Source: Planctomycetaceae bacterium (GTDB lineage: Bacteria; Planctomycetota; Planctomycetia; Pirellulales; Pirellulaceae). Taken from it: a stretch of 61,828 bases of DNA. The notes under the pieces were generated by a model that saw only the letters and a program-made list of their open reading frames with translations, was not told where the DNA came from and did not search any database. The DNA is taken from contig SXOA01000198.1 in assembly GCA_005778405.1 (NCBI GenBank), positions 1-61,828 of the forward strand, in the 5' to 3' direction. Shown here in pieces: positions 33,830 to 44,631 of the stretch. A program made the translations under genes and the position numbers. Within the stretch, counting starts at the first letter, position 1; each line of letters opens with the position of its first letter.

Positions 33830-35800
33830 TTACAGTGCCGCTGATGGCGCGGGTTTGGGAACCTTGGCGAGCAGATCTTGGACCCACTTCGAGAGTTGGG
33901 CGTCTGAAACGAGACCAGTGGCCCGATAGCGAATGACTCCGTTGTGATCGAGAATGTATAATGTTGGGAACCCTTCGATTCGCCATGTGGTGGAGATGGG
34001 GTTTCCGGTGTCATCGACCCAATTCTTCCAGGTAACGGTTCCATTATCGACAAGCTGCTGCAACGAAAGCTTCTTTCCTGAGAAGACGCCAACCAGCGCG
34101 AACGGAGCATCTTTCAATTCCGCCACCATTTTTCGTTCGTGAGGCCACATCTCCCGGCAGTACTGACACTCGTCTTCCCAGAAGTCGAGGACGACGATTT
34201 TGCCGCGGTAATCGGTCAACTTGAATTTGGCAGCGTCCAGCCCCATGCCGCTAATCTCCATGGCGGGACTCCCCACCGAGAGGTTGTTGATTCGATAAAG
34301 AAGCTCCTTGGCTTCCGAGGCAATGAGATGCTCTGGGTGCCTCGGATCGGAACAGTGGTAGATCACGTCCGAGTACTGCTCGACAACTTTTTCGAGCAGC
34401 CCCGAGGCGGCGGCAGACTCGCCATCTTTTGCCGAGGCAAGACGGGCATATCCCGCACTAAAGAGACCAATTCCACGAGCATCTCGAACCGAACTTCCTT
34501 CGCCGATCCGCTGCATGACATACCAGGCCCCAGGCCGGGGACTCCCCCGCATCCCCCACATCAAACCAACCAGCCGAGGATCGTCCGCGTATTTTTCCGA
34601 CAACCGATCACCAATGCGACGGAGTACTGCGTCGCAGGTGGCGGGAGCGCTCTGCTGTCCGGCGATTTGGCAAGCCCAATCCAGACATTCATAGGCGACT
34701 GGCGTGTGTTCACATTCCACCGCGAGTTCATACAGTCGGGGAGCAAATTCCGCGGCAGGATGCTTTGTTTCGAGTAATTCGAGGCGCTTTGCCTCATTAG
34801 GGGCATTGCCAATTTGCATATTGAACCACTGTGCCCTTTGTTGAAACTCTGCCAACAGGTTGGCCAATTGCTCACCCGGACCGGTCAAGTCGGCGAGCAT
34901 CAGAGATTCGGACTTAAGAGATTGTTTCAGCGCGGCCAAATGCCGAACGTCGATTGCAAAGCTGTAGTTGCCGCTAACCCAGGTATTGATGCCGATCACA
35001 TGCCCCGTTCGGTCCAAGAGTGGCCCGCCGCTACTTCCACCCGAAATGACTGCATTCGTTTGCAACCACGTATCATCCGCCTTGGCACCGAGGAATTGCC
35101 GGTACTGGAGCGGAAGTTCCGAGGTTTTGCGAACGGCACTGAGAATGCCGGTGGTGGTTGTGAACTTGAACTCCTGCGGATGGCCGATCGCGATAACATC
35201 GGTTCCGTCTGGCCGCTCCAAAGTGGTAGCCAATTCCAATGCCTTGAGCCCTTTAGGCAGGTTGGCCAATTCGAGAATGGCAAGGTCTGTTGCCATGTCC
35301 CATGCCAGTACACCTTTGACCTTGATCCTATCTCGATTATGAAACTCCACGTCCGCGGCAGACGAGCTACGTAGGACATGGAAATTGGTTGCGACGAGAC
35401 CCTTGGAATCGATGACAAACCCTGTGCCGAATCCTAGTTTGTCTCCCTTCGAGTTGTAGGTCGTCAGGAAAACAACGCCATCCTGGACTCCCGCAACCAA
35501 TTCGGCGGTTGTTCGCGGCTGAGGCACTGAGGGAAGAAGACTTGCTGTGGCTTCTGGCTCCTTGGCCAAAGACTTTTTCGTTGACGCTTCTCTTGCCTGA
35601 TCGTTGGGTGTTTTTGATTCTTGGATGGGAGGAGTTGGCTCAACAAGAGGAGCAACCACTACTGGGCGATCCCTGTCCAGGTACGCCTTGATGCCAATTA
35701 CTGCGGCAACGACGACAACCACGTTGAATACCGCGAACCAGGTCCAAACTGGAATTCGCCTGGAAGTTCCCGAGACAACCTGGGTACGTGATTCCGACAT
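33830..35800 (-). CDS. Membrane-anchored trypsin-like serine protease fused to a TlpA-like thioredoxin domain
   Basis: The ATG at 35800 is preceded by GGAG; an upstream Met at 35833 lacks this. The 656-residue protein has one N-terminal membrane helix (FAVFNVVVVVAAVIGIK) and a linker, then an HtrA/S1-type protease domain with His141 (ATNFHVL), Asp172 (MATDLAIL) and Ser257 (ISGGSSGGPL). A helical middle region with SEL1/TPR-like content spans about 300-480. A C-terminal TlpA/ResA-like domain has the redox pair CQYC (545-548), FWEDECQYC and GFPTLYILD (cis-Pro). No PDZ domain is seen. The fusion suggests envelope quality control that couples proteolysis and thiol chemistry. Confidence 0.87.
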   Translation of the reverse strand: MSESRTQVVSGTSRRIPVWTWFAVFNVVVVVAAVIGIKAYLDRDRPVVVAPLVEPTPPIQESKTPNDQAREASTKKSLAKEPEATASLLPSVPQPRTTAELVAGVQDGVVFLTTYNSKGDKLGFGTGFVIDSKGLVATNFHVLRSSSAADVEFHNRDRIKVKGVLAWDMATDLAILELANLPKGLKALELATTLERPDGTDVIAIGHPQEFKFTTTTGILSAVRKTSELPLQYRQFLGAKADDTWLQTNAVISGGSSGGPLLDRTGHVIGINTWVSGNYSFAIDVRHLAALKQSLKSESLMLADLTGPGEQLANLLAEFQQRAQWFNMQIGNAPNEAKRLELLETKHPAAEFAPRLYELAVECEHTPVAYECLDWACQIAGQQSAPATCDAVLRRIGDRLSEKYADDPRLVGLMWGMRGSPRPGAWYVMQRIGEGSSVRDARGIGLFSAGYARLASAKDGESAAASGLLEKVVEQYSDVIYHCSDPRHPEHLIASEAKELLYRINNLSVGSPAMEISGMGLDAAKFKLTDYRGKIVVLDFWEDECQYCREMWPHERKMVAELKDAPFALVGVFSGKKLSLQQLVDNGTVTWKNWVDDTGNPISTTWRIEGFPTLYILDHNGVIRYRATGLVSDAQLSKWVQDLLAKVPKPAPSAAL

Positions 35801-37900
<2,100 letters not shown>

Positions 37901-38221
37901 CTGCCGGTGACGCCGTGATTCAAGACAACTTGGAACATCGACGACCCAGGACTCTCTGATGCCGGCAGGAGCCGGATAACGGTCCCGCCAGGTGGTCTGC
38001 GAGATGGTTCATTCCCAGGTCGAAACGTCGCGGAAGCGGCGAGCATTTCCGCGGGATTCAAAAAGGATGTGGTTCGGCACGTGGACAGTAAGAACGGCCA
38101 CGAGCCGACGAATACCAGATTGCCCCGTCGCAGGACGTTTTGGTCTGTTCCAGAGGGGCGGAGCGGATAGAATAGCCGGTTAGCCTAACCTCGAAACTCC
38201 CTCATTTCCGACCGCTGCGAT
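37901..38221. other. 321-bp intergenic region after enolase
   Basis: I see no supported gene, strong terminator or repeat. It separates enolase from the DUF6677 gene on the same strand and probably holds that gene's promoter near 38150-38220. Confidence 0.4.
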
Positions 38222-38824
38222 ATGCCCGTTGACAAAGCCAAAGGGACCATCCGTCCCACGCCGGACGGCATTGAAATTGACCTTCGCGATCCGGTGGTGG
38301 CCGGCATCCTCGCCTGGCTCTGGCCGGGGGCGGGGCATCTCTATCAGCGGCGGTATGCCAAGGGAATCCTGTTCATGGTCTGCATTCTGGGGACCTTTTT
38401 CTTCGGCCTGGTGCTGGGCGAAGGGAAGGTCGTTTACGCCGCGCAGTTCCGCGACAAGACGGAGGCCTATCCCGGCTTTCAAGGAAAACTGAGCCGCTGG
38501 CCGTTCGCGATGCAAATCGGCGTCGGGCTGCCGGCAATGCCGGCGGTCGCCCAAACTTTGGCGGCCAAAAAGGATGCCCCGCCAAGATTCGGCGGCTGGA
38601 TGGCACCACCGCTTGATCGTGAAGAGCTCAATCGCTGGAACAAGGAACTGGGAACGCGCTACGACCTGGCGCTGCTCTATACGGTCATTGCCGGCCTGCT
38701 CAATTGGCTCGCCATTTACGATGCGGCGGCCGGACCGGCGTTCAGTGAGCCGGCGGAGGAAAAGAAGAAGGACGGAAAGTCCATAGACGACAAGGACGGT
38801 AAAGCGAAGGACAAATCAGAGTAG
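38222..38824 (+). CDS. DUF6677-type membrane protein
   Basis: This 200-residue protein matches the planctomycete DUF6677 pattern: an N-terminal DLRDPVVAGILAWLWPGAGHLYQRRYAKG (TM2-like motif with PGAGHLYQ), a helix LFMVCILGTFFFGLVLG, and a C-terminal helix ALLYTVIAGLLNWLAIYDA. It ends with a strongly charged Lys/Asp tail (about 180-200). The PGAGHLYQ region resembles TM2-type membrane proteins. The function is unknown. It is followed 28 bp later by a small membrane-protein gene, probably in one operon. Confidence 0.8.
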   Translation: MPVDKAKGTIRPTPDGIEIDLRDPVVAGILAWLWPGAGHLYQRRYAKGILFMVCILGTFFFGLVLGEGKVVYAAQFRDKTEAYPGFQGKLSRWPFAMQIGVGLPAMPAVAQTLAAKKDAPPRFGGWMAPPLDREELNRWNKELGTRYDLALLYTVIAGLLNWLAIYDAAAGPAFSEPAEEKKKDGKSIDDKDGKAKDKSE

Positions 38825-38852
38825 ATTGAGTTAGGAATTGAGGAGAGTGATT

Positions 38853-39053
38853 ATGGTTCTGATTGGCGGAATGATGAACTCGCAGCTTTGGCACCTGGTG
38901 CCGCTGATCTTGGCGGTCAGCTTGGTGTACGGGGCCACACGCCATGAGTTGCTGGGACCGATTCTGCACCATGCCTGGAAGACCGTGGTCTGGATGCTGA
39001 CGTTCATGGGGGTCATCTTCGCGGCTCTCTTTGTCCTCTCGTTCTGGTTATAA
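38853..39053 (+). CDS. Small membrane protein (66 aa)
   Basis: The ATG at 38853 has GAGGAG upstream. Two hydrophobic helices (LWHLVPLILAVSLVYGA and TVVWMLTFMGVIFAALFVLSFW) flank a short loop with TRHELLGPILHHAWK, containing three His. I do not recognise a family. It follows DUF6677 closely and likely shares its transcript. Palindromic repeat R3 begins at the first base after its TAA stop. Confidence 0.65.
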   Translation: MVLIGGMMNSQLWHLVPLILAVSLVYGATRHELLGPILHHAWKTVVWMLTFMGVIFAALFVLSFWL

Positions 39054-39121
39054 GGGGTCGGGAGGAGTTTCCAGAGTGAACCGCCCATTCCGTTAGACCC
39101 GTGGAAACCCCTCCCGACCCC
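39054..39121. repeat. Palindromic repeat, family R, copy R3 (68 bp)
   Basis: The arms GGGGTCGGGAGGAGTTTCCA and TGGAAACCCCTCCCGACCCC pair over 20 bp with one mismatch, at the same arm position as the mismatch in R1. The left end directly follows the stop of the small membrane-protein gene. The right arm contains the GTG at 39101 that starts the flavoprotein gene, so the repeat touches both neighbours. Confidence 0.9.
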
Positions 39122-40378
39122 GTCTCGTGCCCCCACTACGACGTTCTCGTCATCGGGGCCGGCGCGGCCGGCCTGGTTGCCGCCGCGGAAGGGGCCTCGC
39201 GGGGTCGGCGATCGCTGCTCTTGGAAAAGAATAAGCGGCCCGGAGTGAAGATCTTGATGTCCGGCGGCACGCGCTGCAACCTGACGCATGCGACCGATAA
39301 GTGGGGCATCATCAAAGCCTATGGCGAGCAGGGGAACTTTCTGCACTCCGCCTTGGCCGCACTTTCTCCGTCCGAATTGGTTCAATTGTTTGAGGACGAA
39401 GGGGTCGCCACCAAAGTTGAGGAAACTGGCAAGATATTTCCCGTCAGCAATAAGGCGGCTGACGTTTTGGCCGCTCTCGTCCGCCGTTTGGAAAAGAGCG
39501 GAGCGGAGATATCGTTGAATGAGCCCATGCTCGGCTGCTCCCGCGTGGACGACAAGTTCTTGGTAAGCACATCCGCCCGTAGTCTGACCTGCGATTCCCT
39601 GCTGATTACCGTCGGCGGAAAATCCTATCCCGGCAGTGGAACAACGGGGGACGGCTATGCCTGGGCAGCCGCCTGGGGACACACCATCGTTCCGCCCCGC
39701 CCCGCGCTCGTCCCCATTACCACGGATGCGTCTTGGGTGAAATCGCTGACGGGGCTGACGATTCCCGATGTCCAGGTTTGCGTGACTCAGTCCAATCTGC
39801 AATCTACAATCACCAATCTGAAATCTCTGGCCTCCGCCCGCGGCTCCTTCCTCTTCACCCACTTCGGCCTCTCCGGCCCCGTGATTCTGGACGTCAGCCG
39901 GGCCGTTACCGCTCACCCCCATCCGCGCGAGCTGGCGCTGGTCTGCGACTTTCTGCCTGGGACGAAGACGCCGGAGCTCGAAGAGCAGCTTCAGCAAGAA
40001 GCGGCAGCGGAAGGAAAGAAGCAGGTGGTGGGGCTCTTGTCGAGGTACATTCCCCGCCGCCTCGCCGAAGAGCTGCTCGCGCTGTGCGGGCTGGATCCCG
40101 AGCTTCGCGGAGCGGAACTGCCGAAAGGGGGCCGTTCCCGCCTCGTTGCCGCCATCAAGCAATCCAACATCCCCATCAGTGGCACTCGCGGGTTTGAGAA
40201 GGCGGAAGTTACCGCCGGCGGCGTATCGCTGAACGAAGTCGACTCCCGCACGATGCAGAGCAAGCTGGTCCCGGGCCTCTATTTCGCCGGAGAAATTCTC
40301 GATTTGGACGGCCCCATCGGCGGCTACAACTTCCAAGCGGCGTTCAGCACGGGCGTTTTGGCTGGCCAGCACGTGTAA
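39101..40378 (+). CDS. NAD(P)/FAD-dependent oxidoreductase (HI0933/BaiN-like flavoprotein)
   Basis: This 425-residue flavoprotein has the FAD-binding GAGAAGLVAAAEGA motif, LMSGGTRCNLTHA, KVEETGKIFPVSNKA, VGGKSYPGSGTTGDGY, FTHFGLSGPVILDVSR, VTAGGVSLNEVDSRTMQSK and a final LYFAGEILDLDGPIGGYNFQ. Together these are typical of the HI0933/BaiN group, some of which reduce aromatic or bile-acid double bonds; the substrate is not known here. The only start that keeps the FAD motif is the GTG at 39101, and it lies in repeat R3, so the first seven residues (VETPPDP) come from the repeat. Residues near 230-243 (QSNLQSTITNLKS) come from a micro-repeat. Confidence 0.85.
   Translation: METPPDPVSCPHYDVLVIGAGAAGLVAAAEGASRGRRSLLLEKNKRPGVKILMSGGTRCNLTHATDKWGIIKAYGEQGNFLHSALAALSPSELVQLFEDEGVATKVEETGKIFPVSNKAADVLAALVRRLEKSGAEISLNEPMLGCSRVDDKFLVSTSARSLTCDSLLITVGGKSYPGSGTTGDGYAWAAAWGHTIVPPRPALVPITTDASWVKSLTGLTIPDVQVCVTQSNLQSTITNLKSLASARGSFLFTHFGLSGPVILDVSRAVTAHPHPRELALVCDFLPGTKTPELEEQLQQEAAAEGKKQVVGLLSRYIPRRLAEELLALCGLDPELRGAELPKGGRSRLVAAIKQSNIPISGTRGFEKAEVTAGGVSLNEVDSRTMQSKLVPGLYFAGEILDLDGPIGGYNFQAAFSTGVLAGQHV
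39789..39826 (+). repeat. Micro-repeat AATCTGCAATCTACAATC inside the flavoprotein gene
   Basis: A degenerate repeat of AATCTG/AATCTAC/AATCACC/AATCTGAAATCT words is translated as a Gln/Asn/Ser/Leu-rich loop. The words are unlike the surrounding GC-rich coding sequence, so this looks like an inserted or expanded stretch tolerated in a surface loop. Confidence 0.5.
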
Positions 40379-40428
40379 CCGTAACCGCGGATGCCACGGG
40401 TCTGGTATTCTATCTCTGGAATCCGAGG

Positions 40429-42066
40429 ATGATCTCTCAGGAGCCATTCGTGCGCAAAGACATCGATTTGTTGCAAGCCGTTCTGGACGGTACTTCCGAT
40501 GTGATTTTCGTCAAGGACATCGCAGGGAAATACCTGTTTATCAACCGGATCGGTGCCCAACTTGTCGGCAAATCGGTTGACGAGGTCGTCGGACAGGACG
40601 ATTCGCTTTTGTTCAAGCGCGAGGCTGTCGCGGGCATTCGAGCTATGGATAAAAAAATCATGGCTGAAGGAACGCCCATTACCTATGAGCATCCCGGCCC
40701 AGGGGATGCGTTTGAACGTACTTTTCTGACAACAAAATCTCCCCTCCACAGCTCGCAGGGTGAGCTGATCGGAGTCATCGGCATTGCCCGGGACATCTCG
40801 TCGCAAAAGCGAGCAGCCGAGGTTCTGGCAGAAAGCGCCCGCCGCTTCAGCACGCTGGCCAACGATTCCCCCACGGGGATTTACGAGGCCGATGCTGCCG
40901 GAACCTTTATTTACTACAATGACAAATGCTGCGACCTCTTTGAGCTGACACGGGAACAAATGCTGGCCCAGGAGGCCTGGAACCTCATCCATCCTGACGA
41001 CCTCGCCAGGGTGGCGGAACGCTGGAACAAGTTCATCCAGTCGAATGAGGCGTCCTATCGCGTCGAGCTTCGCCTGTTGTTCGCCGAGAACCGAGTCAAG
41101 CACATCGCGGCGACCTCGCAGACACTCTTCGACGACCAGGGGAATAGGACTGGTTTTATCGGCAATGTCACCGACGTCACCCAGCTACGGCTGGATCAAC
41201 AGGCGCTCGAGAGGGCGAATCAGGAATTGGAACTCCATGTCAAGGAGCGGACCAGAGAGTTGGTTACGGCCAATGAGAAACTGCGGCATGAAATGGCCGA
41301 GCACGTTCGGACCAAGGAACGATTGCTAGAGCAGCAGTCGCTGCTTGCCCACGCCCTGCGGGTCCGGACGCTCGGCGAAATGGCGGCGGAGCTGGCCCAT
41401 GAGGTCAATCAGCCGCTATCGGCCATCAGCAACTATGTGCAGGGAACCAGGCTGCGGCTGGAAACGGGCACGCTGTCGACGCAGGAAATCGGTTCCACAC
41501 TGGACTTCATCGCCCGCGAGTCTCAGCGGGCTGCCGACGTCATTCGCCGAGCCAAACGATTCGCCAGCACCCAACTGCCAGTGCGCGCGCCGCTCAACTT
41601 GCCCAGGCTGATTCACGAGGCTCTGGAGATGCTCGCCCACAAAGTGCGAGAGCAAAAGATCCAAGTGGACCTCGAGGAAGGTGAACTGTTGCCCCCGGCC
41701 GCCGGCGACGAGTTGCAAGTGCAGCAAGTCATCGTCAATCTCCTCCGCAATGCGATAGAAGCCATCGTCGCTTCCCAGCCCGCCCGACGACTGATTCGGG
41801 TTTCCACTCGCCGGTTAGCACAGGAGCTGGAATTCTTGGTGGAGGACACTGGCGCGGGCTTGCAATCCGGCGAGCCAGAGCGCATCTTTGAAGCATTCTA
41901 TACGACCAGGCCCGAAGGCCTGGGGCTCGGCCTCCCCATCAGCCGGACCATTATCGAGGCTCATGGCGGTCGCCTGTGGGCTGAAACTTCGAGCGCCCAA
42001 GGCGCGCGATTCCGGTTTACCTTACCGGTGTGGAATCATGAATCATCCCCAGAGCCCGCTGCCTGA
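40429..42066 (+). CDS. Sensor histidine kinase with two PAS domains (FixL-like)
   Basis: This 545-residue soluble kinase has no membrane helices, so it senses an internal signal. PAS 1 (about 13-125) and PAS 2 (about 136-254) are followed by a coiled coil (258-305). The HisKA domain has H-box ELAHEVNQPLSA (phospho-acceptor His324), and the HATPase domain has VNLLRNAIEA (N-box), VEDTGAGL (G1) and GLGLGLPISRTI (G2). Neither PAS shows an obvious heme His, so heme binding is not supported. It overlaps the response regulator by 29 bp, so the two form a two-component pair. Confidence 0.92.
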   Translation: MISQEPFVRKDIDLLQAVLDGTSDVIFVKDIAGKYLFINRIGAQLVGKSVDEVVGQDDSLLFKREAVAGIRAMDKKIMAEGTPITYEHPGPGDAFERTFLTTKSPLHSSQGELIGVIGIARDISSQKRAAEVLAESARRFSTLANDSPTGIYEADAAGTFIYYNDKCCDLFELTREQMLAQEAWNLIHPDDLARVAERWNKFIQSNEASYRVELRLLFAENRVKHIAATSQTLFDDQGNRTGFIGNVTDVTQLRLDQQALERANQELELHVKERTRELVTANEKLRHEMAEHVRTKERLLEQQSLLAHALRVRTLGEMAAELAHEVNQPLSAISNYVQGTRLRLETGTLSTQEIGSTLDFIARESQRAADVIRRAKRFASTQLPVRAPLNLPRLIHEALEMLAHKVREQKIQVDLEEGELLPPAAGDELQVQQVIVNLLRNAIEAIVASQPARRLIRVSTRRLAQELEFLVEDTGAGLQSGEPERIFEAFYTTRPEGLGLGLPISRTIIEAHGGRLWAETSSAQGARFRFTLPVWNHESSPEPAA

Positions 42067-42682
42067 GCCGACTGTCTTCGTGGTCGATGATGATCCCAGC
42101 GCCCTTCGCGCTATGTGCTTCCTGCTGGAGTGCAATTCCTGGCGCGTGGAAGGGTTTTCCTCCGCGGATGACTTTCTGAAAGCCTGGTCTGTCGATCGCC
42201 ATGGCTGCTTGCTGCTCGACGTGCGGATGCCTGGAATGTCCGGCCTGGAATTGCAAGCCGCCCTTACTCGCAACGGAGTTAATTTTCCAATTATCATGAT
42301 GTCCGGTTACGGAGACGTGACAACATGTGCCCAGGCCTTCCGCGCCGGGGCCGTTGACTTTCTGGAAAAGCCGACAGACCACCGGGTGCTGCTGGGTAGG
42401 GTGCAAGAGGCGGTGAAACGGGACGCGACGCGACGCCAGGCACAGTTCGCTTCCCCGCAGTTCATTGCCAGGCTCGACAGCCTGACCCCCCGAGACCGGG
42501 AGGTGATGGACCGGCTGATGGAGGGTAAGTCCCTCAAGCAGATTGCCCTGGAACTCAACGTCAGCGTTCAGACTTCGTCCAAGCATCGCATCAGAGTGCT
42601 GGAAAAGCTCTGTGTCGCCAACGACCTCGAGCTCCTCCGCAACCTGCTCCGCCACTCCGCCAACGAGCCCATTCTGGCCTGA
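42038..42682 (+). CDS. FixJ-like response regulator (REC + LuxR-type HTH)
   Basis: The ATG at 42038 lies inside the kinase gene's 3' end, so translation is coupled. The 214-residue protein has a receiver domain: acidic pocket VVDDDPS (17-20), phospho-acceptor Asp61 in LLLDVRMPG, a Thr/Ser switch in MMSGYGD and Lys in EKPTD. A C-terminal LuxR/FixJ helix-turn-helix (LTPRDREVMDRLMEGKSLKQ, then VSVQTSSKHR) binds DNA. It probably activates transcription when phosphorylated by the adjacent kinase. Target genes cannot be named from this window. Confidence 0.92.
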   Translation: MNHPQSPLPEPTVFVVDDDPSALRAMCFLLECNSWRVEGFSSADDFLKAWSVDRHGCLLLDVRMPGMSGLELQAALTRNGVNFPIIMMSGYGDVTTCAQAFRAGAVDFLEKPTDHRVLLGRVQEAVKRDATRRQAQFASPQFIARLDSLTPRDREVMDRLMEGKSLKQIALELNVSVQTSSKHRIRVLEKLCVANDLELLRNLLRHSANEPILA

Positions 42683-43003
42683 ATCTTCGAACGGCAATGA
42701 TGTCTGATTGACTCCCCTTTACCACAACCTATTGTGGTCGCGGATGGGACAGGGTTAAAGGAAGCACAGTCGGCTGGGCGCGGTGGAGCGATGCGTAAAC
42801 TTCTGCCAAACGGACAGGTGATTTTTTAAGCTAGCGAACCCATTTTTCAAAGGCGATAACTTATCTCGTTCCGTGCTGGATGACGAGCTGGAAGAAGACA
42901 TTGCCCCCCAGCCGTTGTCGCTAACAGCCTCGGAACATTCTTTCGCCGGCTGGAGCTTGGTATTGCCCCACCAACCCAGCCGGCGATTTTTTTCGCGCCG
43001 CAC
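42683..43003. other. 321-bp intergenic region between the response regulator and repeat R4
   Basis: A 7-bp hairpin, ACCACAA/TTGTGGT with a 4-base loop (42721-42738), lies 38 bp after the response-regulator stop and may mark transcript ends, but no T-run follows. No gene is visible. Confidence 0.45.
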
Positions 43004-43074
43004 GGGGTCGGGAGTCTTTGGCGGAAGCGGTTTCCTGTCTTGCGGAGCCTATGACGCCAAAGACTCCCGACCCC
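43004..43074. repeat. Palindromic repeat, family R, copy R4 (71 bp)
   Basis: GGGGTCGGGAGTCTTTGGCG and CGCCAAAGACTCCCGACCCC are perfect inverted arms of 20 bp around about 31 bp. The right end lies directly next to the TAG stop (43075-43077) of the minus-strand SH3-domain gene, so the hairpin would form at the 3' end of that transcript. Confidence 0.92.
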
Positions 43075-44436
43075 CTATCGCGCTCGTTCCAGGTCGACCA
43101 CTTTGCTTGCTAGCACGTGCGGCTCATTCAAATCGGGAATCAGCCCCCGCTTGCCGTACACGCCGACTCGCCTGTCAATGTGATTGCCGACGCTTAGGCC
43201 CGGCACGGGAGAAACAAAGCAAATCCGTTTGCCGTCGGCATCGACGAGCGCATACGGGGCGATCGGTTTATCGAAGGACTTCACGGTCGTGAGCCAGCCT
43301 TCGCCGTCATAGGCCCGAAAGTCTCGATTCGCCACGGGCGCAGTGGGTTTCACTTCCGGCAGCGACTGCACGTCAAAGGTTTCTTCGAACCGCTTGATCT
43401 TGTCCAGCATGAAGCGAGCCTGACCGCGGTCCCCAGGCGTGGCCGCGTTTTCGACAATCCGCGTCACCCGGTCCTTGAGGGACGAAAAATTCCAGGTACT
43501 CTTGTCGCGGGAAAGGATCAACGAAAGTTGCAAGTCGAGCTCTTCCAGCTCGCGGGACGATTCGTCACTCGCAAGCGGGCTCGTCGGCGCAGTCTTGGTG
43601 GTTGCGGAGTTGCTTGTGGTTGTCGCTTGCGCCAGGCGATTGGAATTGGCGGACGACGCGAGTGGTGCCGAAGGGTGCCGCTTGCGAGCGACGAATCCGT
43701 CCGGCGAAAGTGACCTCGCGGGGCTATCCACGACAGGCTCCTCGTGGACCACAGGGCGCACTTGCGGCTCTGGCTTCGCCGCCCGCAGGTCCGATAGTGG
43801 AATGTTGCTGCGCCGAAACCCAGGCCGCTCGGAGAGCGGCTCTTCGTACACCACGGCGGCGAAAGGCGAGTCCGGCTCGGCCTTTCGCTCGACGGGTTTC
43901 AAGTCGCGATCTATCGCGAGGTCATTCTTCTTGGCCTTGCGGATTTGCCGCTGATGGACCCAACGAAACTCCCCGGCTGGCGGAGCAATCTTCAGCCACA
44001 ATTGCGTTTTGCCGTCGGCCCCATCGACCTGTTTTTTTCCGAGAACTTCCACTCGTTCGCCGCGAGCAAGCGTGACATGCGATTTGTGCTCGCGGATTCT
44101 TTCCGCCCGCGACCCCAGCCAGGATTGGGCTTCCTCCGCCGTGATTTCGGCGATCCCGGGCTCTTCCGTCATTTCCAAATCGGTCTGGGGAATCCAACTG
44201 AAGCTCCCCTCGGGGGGCCGAATGGCCAGCCAATCGCCGGTGTCCTTCCGATAGACTTCCACGCGCGTCCCCGGTTCCAGTTCCTGGGTGACATAAAACC
44301 GTTGCCCTGGCCCGGCGCGGACCTCCGCCCCTTGTTCGAGAACAACGGCCTCGTAGGGGCTTTCGTCATCGGCAAGTAAGTCTGCCACCAGGACCAGAGT
44401 TCCAAGTACCACCAGCCCCATAAAGTTGTGCCGCAT
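43075..44436 (-). CDS. Exported protein with two SH3-like domains
   Basis: The chosen ATG at 44436 starts a signal peptide (MGLVVLGTLVLVADLLADD). Two bacterial SH3-like modules follow: AVVLEQGAEVRAGPGQRFYV through GDWLAIRPP, and one containing HVTLARGERVEVLGKKQV through WLKIAPP. A Pro/Ser/Thr-rich linker spans roughly 180-290. The C-terminal third has a helical part (SWN-like RDKSTWNFSSLKDRVTRIVE) and a beta-rich end (GEGWLTTVKSFDKP). SH3b modules often bind cell wall or partner peptides, so an envelope role is likely. The exact job is unknown. An ATG at 44457 would add seven residues. Confidence 0.72.
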   Translation of the reverse strand: MRHNFMGLVVLGTLVLVADLLADDESPYEAVVLEQGAEVRAGPGQRFYVTQELEPGTRVEVYRKDTGDWLAIRPPEGSFSWIPQTDLEMTEEPGIAEITAEEAQSWLGSRAERIREHKSHVTLARGERVEVLGKKQVDGADGKTQLWLKIAPPAGEFRWVHQRQIRKAKKNDLAIDRDLKPVERKAEPDSPFAAVVYEEPLSERPGFRRSNIPLSDLRAAKPEPQVRPVVHEEPVVDSPARSLSPDGFVARKRHPSAPLASSANSNRLAQATTTSNSATTKTAPTSPLASDESSRELEELDLQLSLILSRDKSTWNFSSLKDRVTRIVENAATPGDRGQARFMLDKIKRFEETFDVQSLPEVKPTAPVANRDFRAYDGEGWLTTVKSFDKPIAPYALVDADGKRICFVSPVPGLSVGNHIDRRVGVYGKRGLIPDLNEPHVLASKVVDLERAR

Positions 44437-44631
44437 CGACGGTCCCCTTGCTGACAAGCGGGTGAAGGCCCAAGAAATTCGGGCCGCGGTTTATAGCTCC
44501 CTTTATGCGAAGGCTCAAGAGCGATGAACGGCTGGCAGGCGTGCTAGCGTGGCGATTTCGCCGTTGCTCAGAAGCGATAGCGGCACCTATGCTACGAATC
44601 GGAAAATAGTTTCCTCAGCACGGATGCTCCT

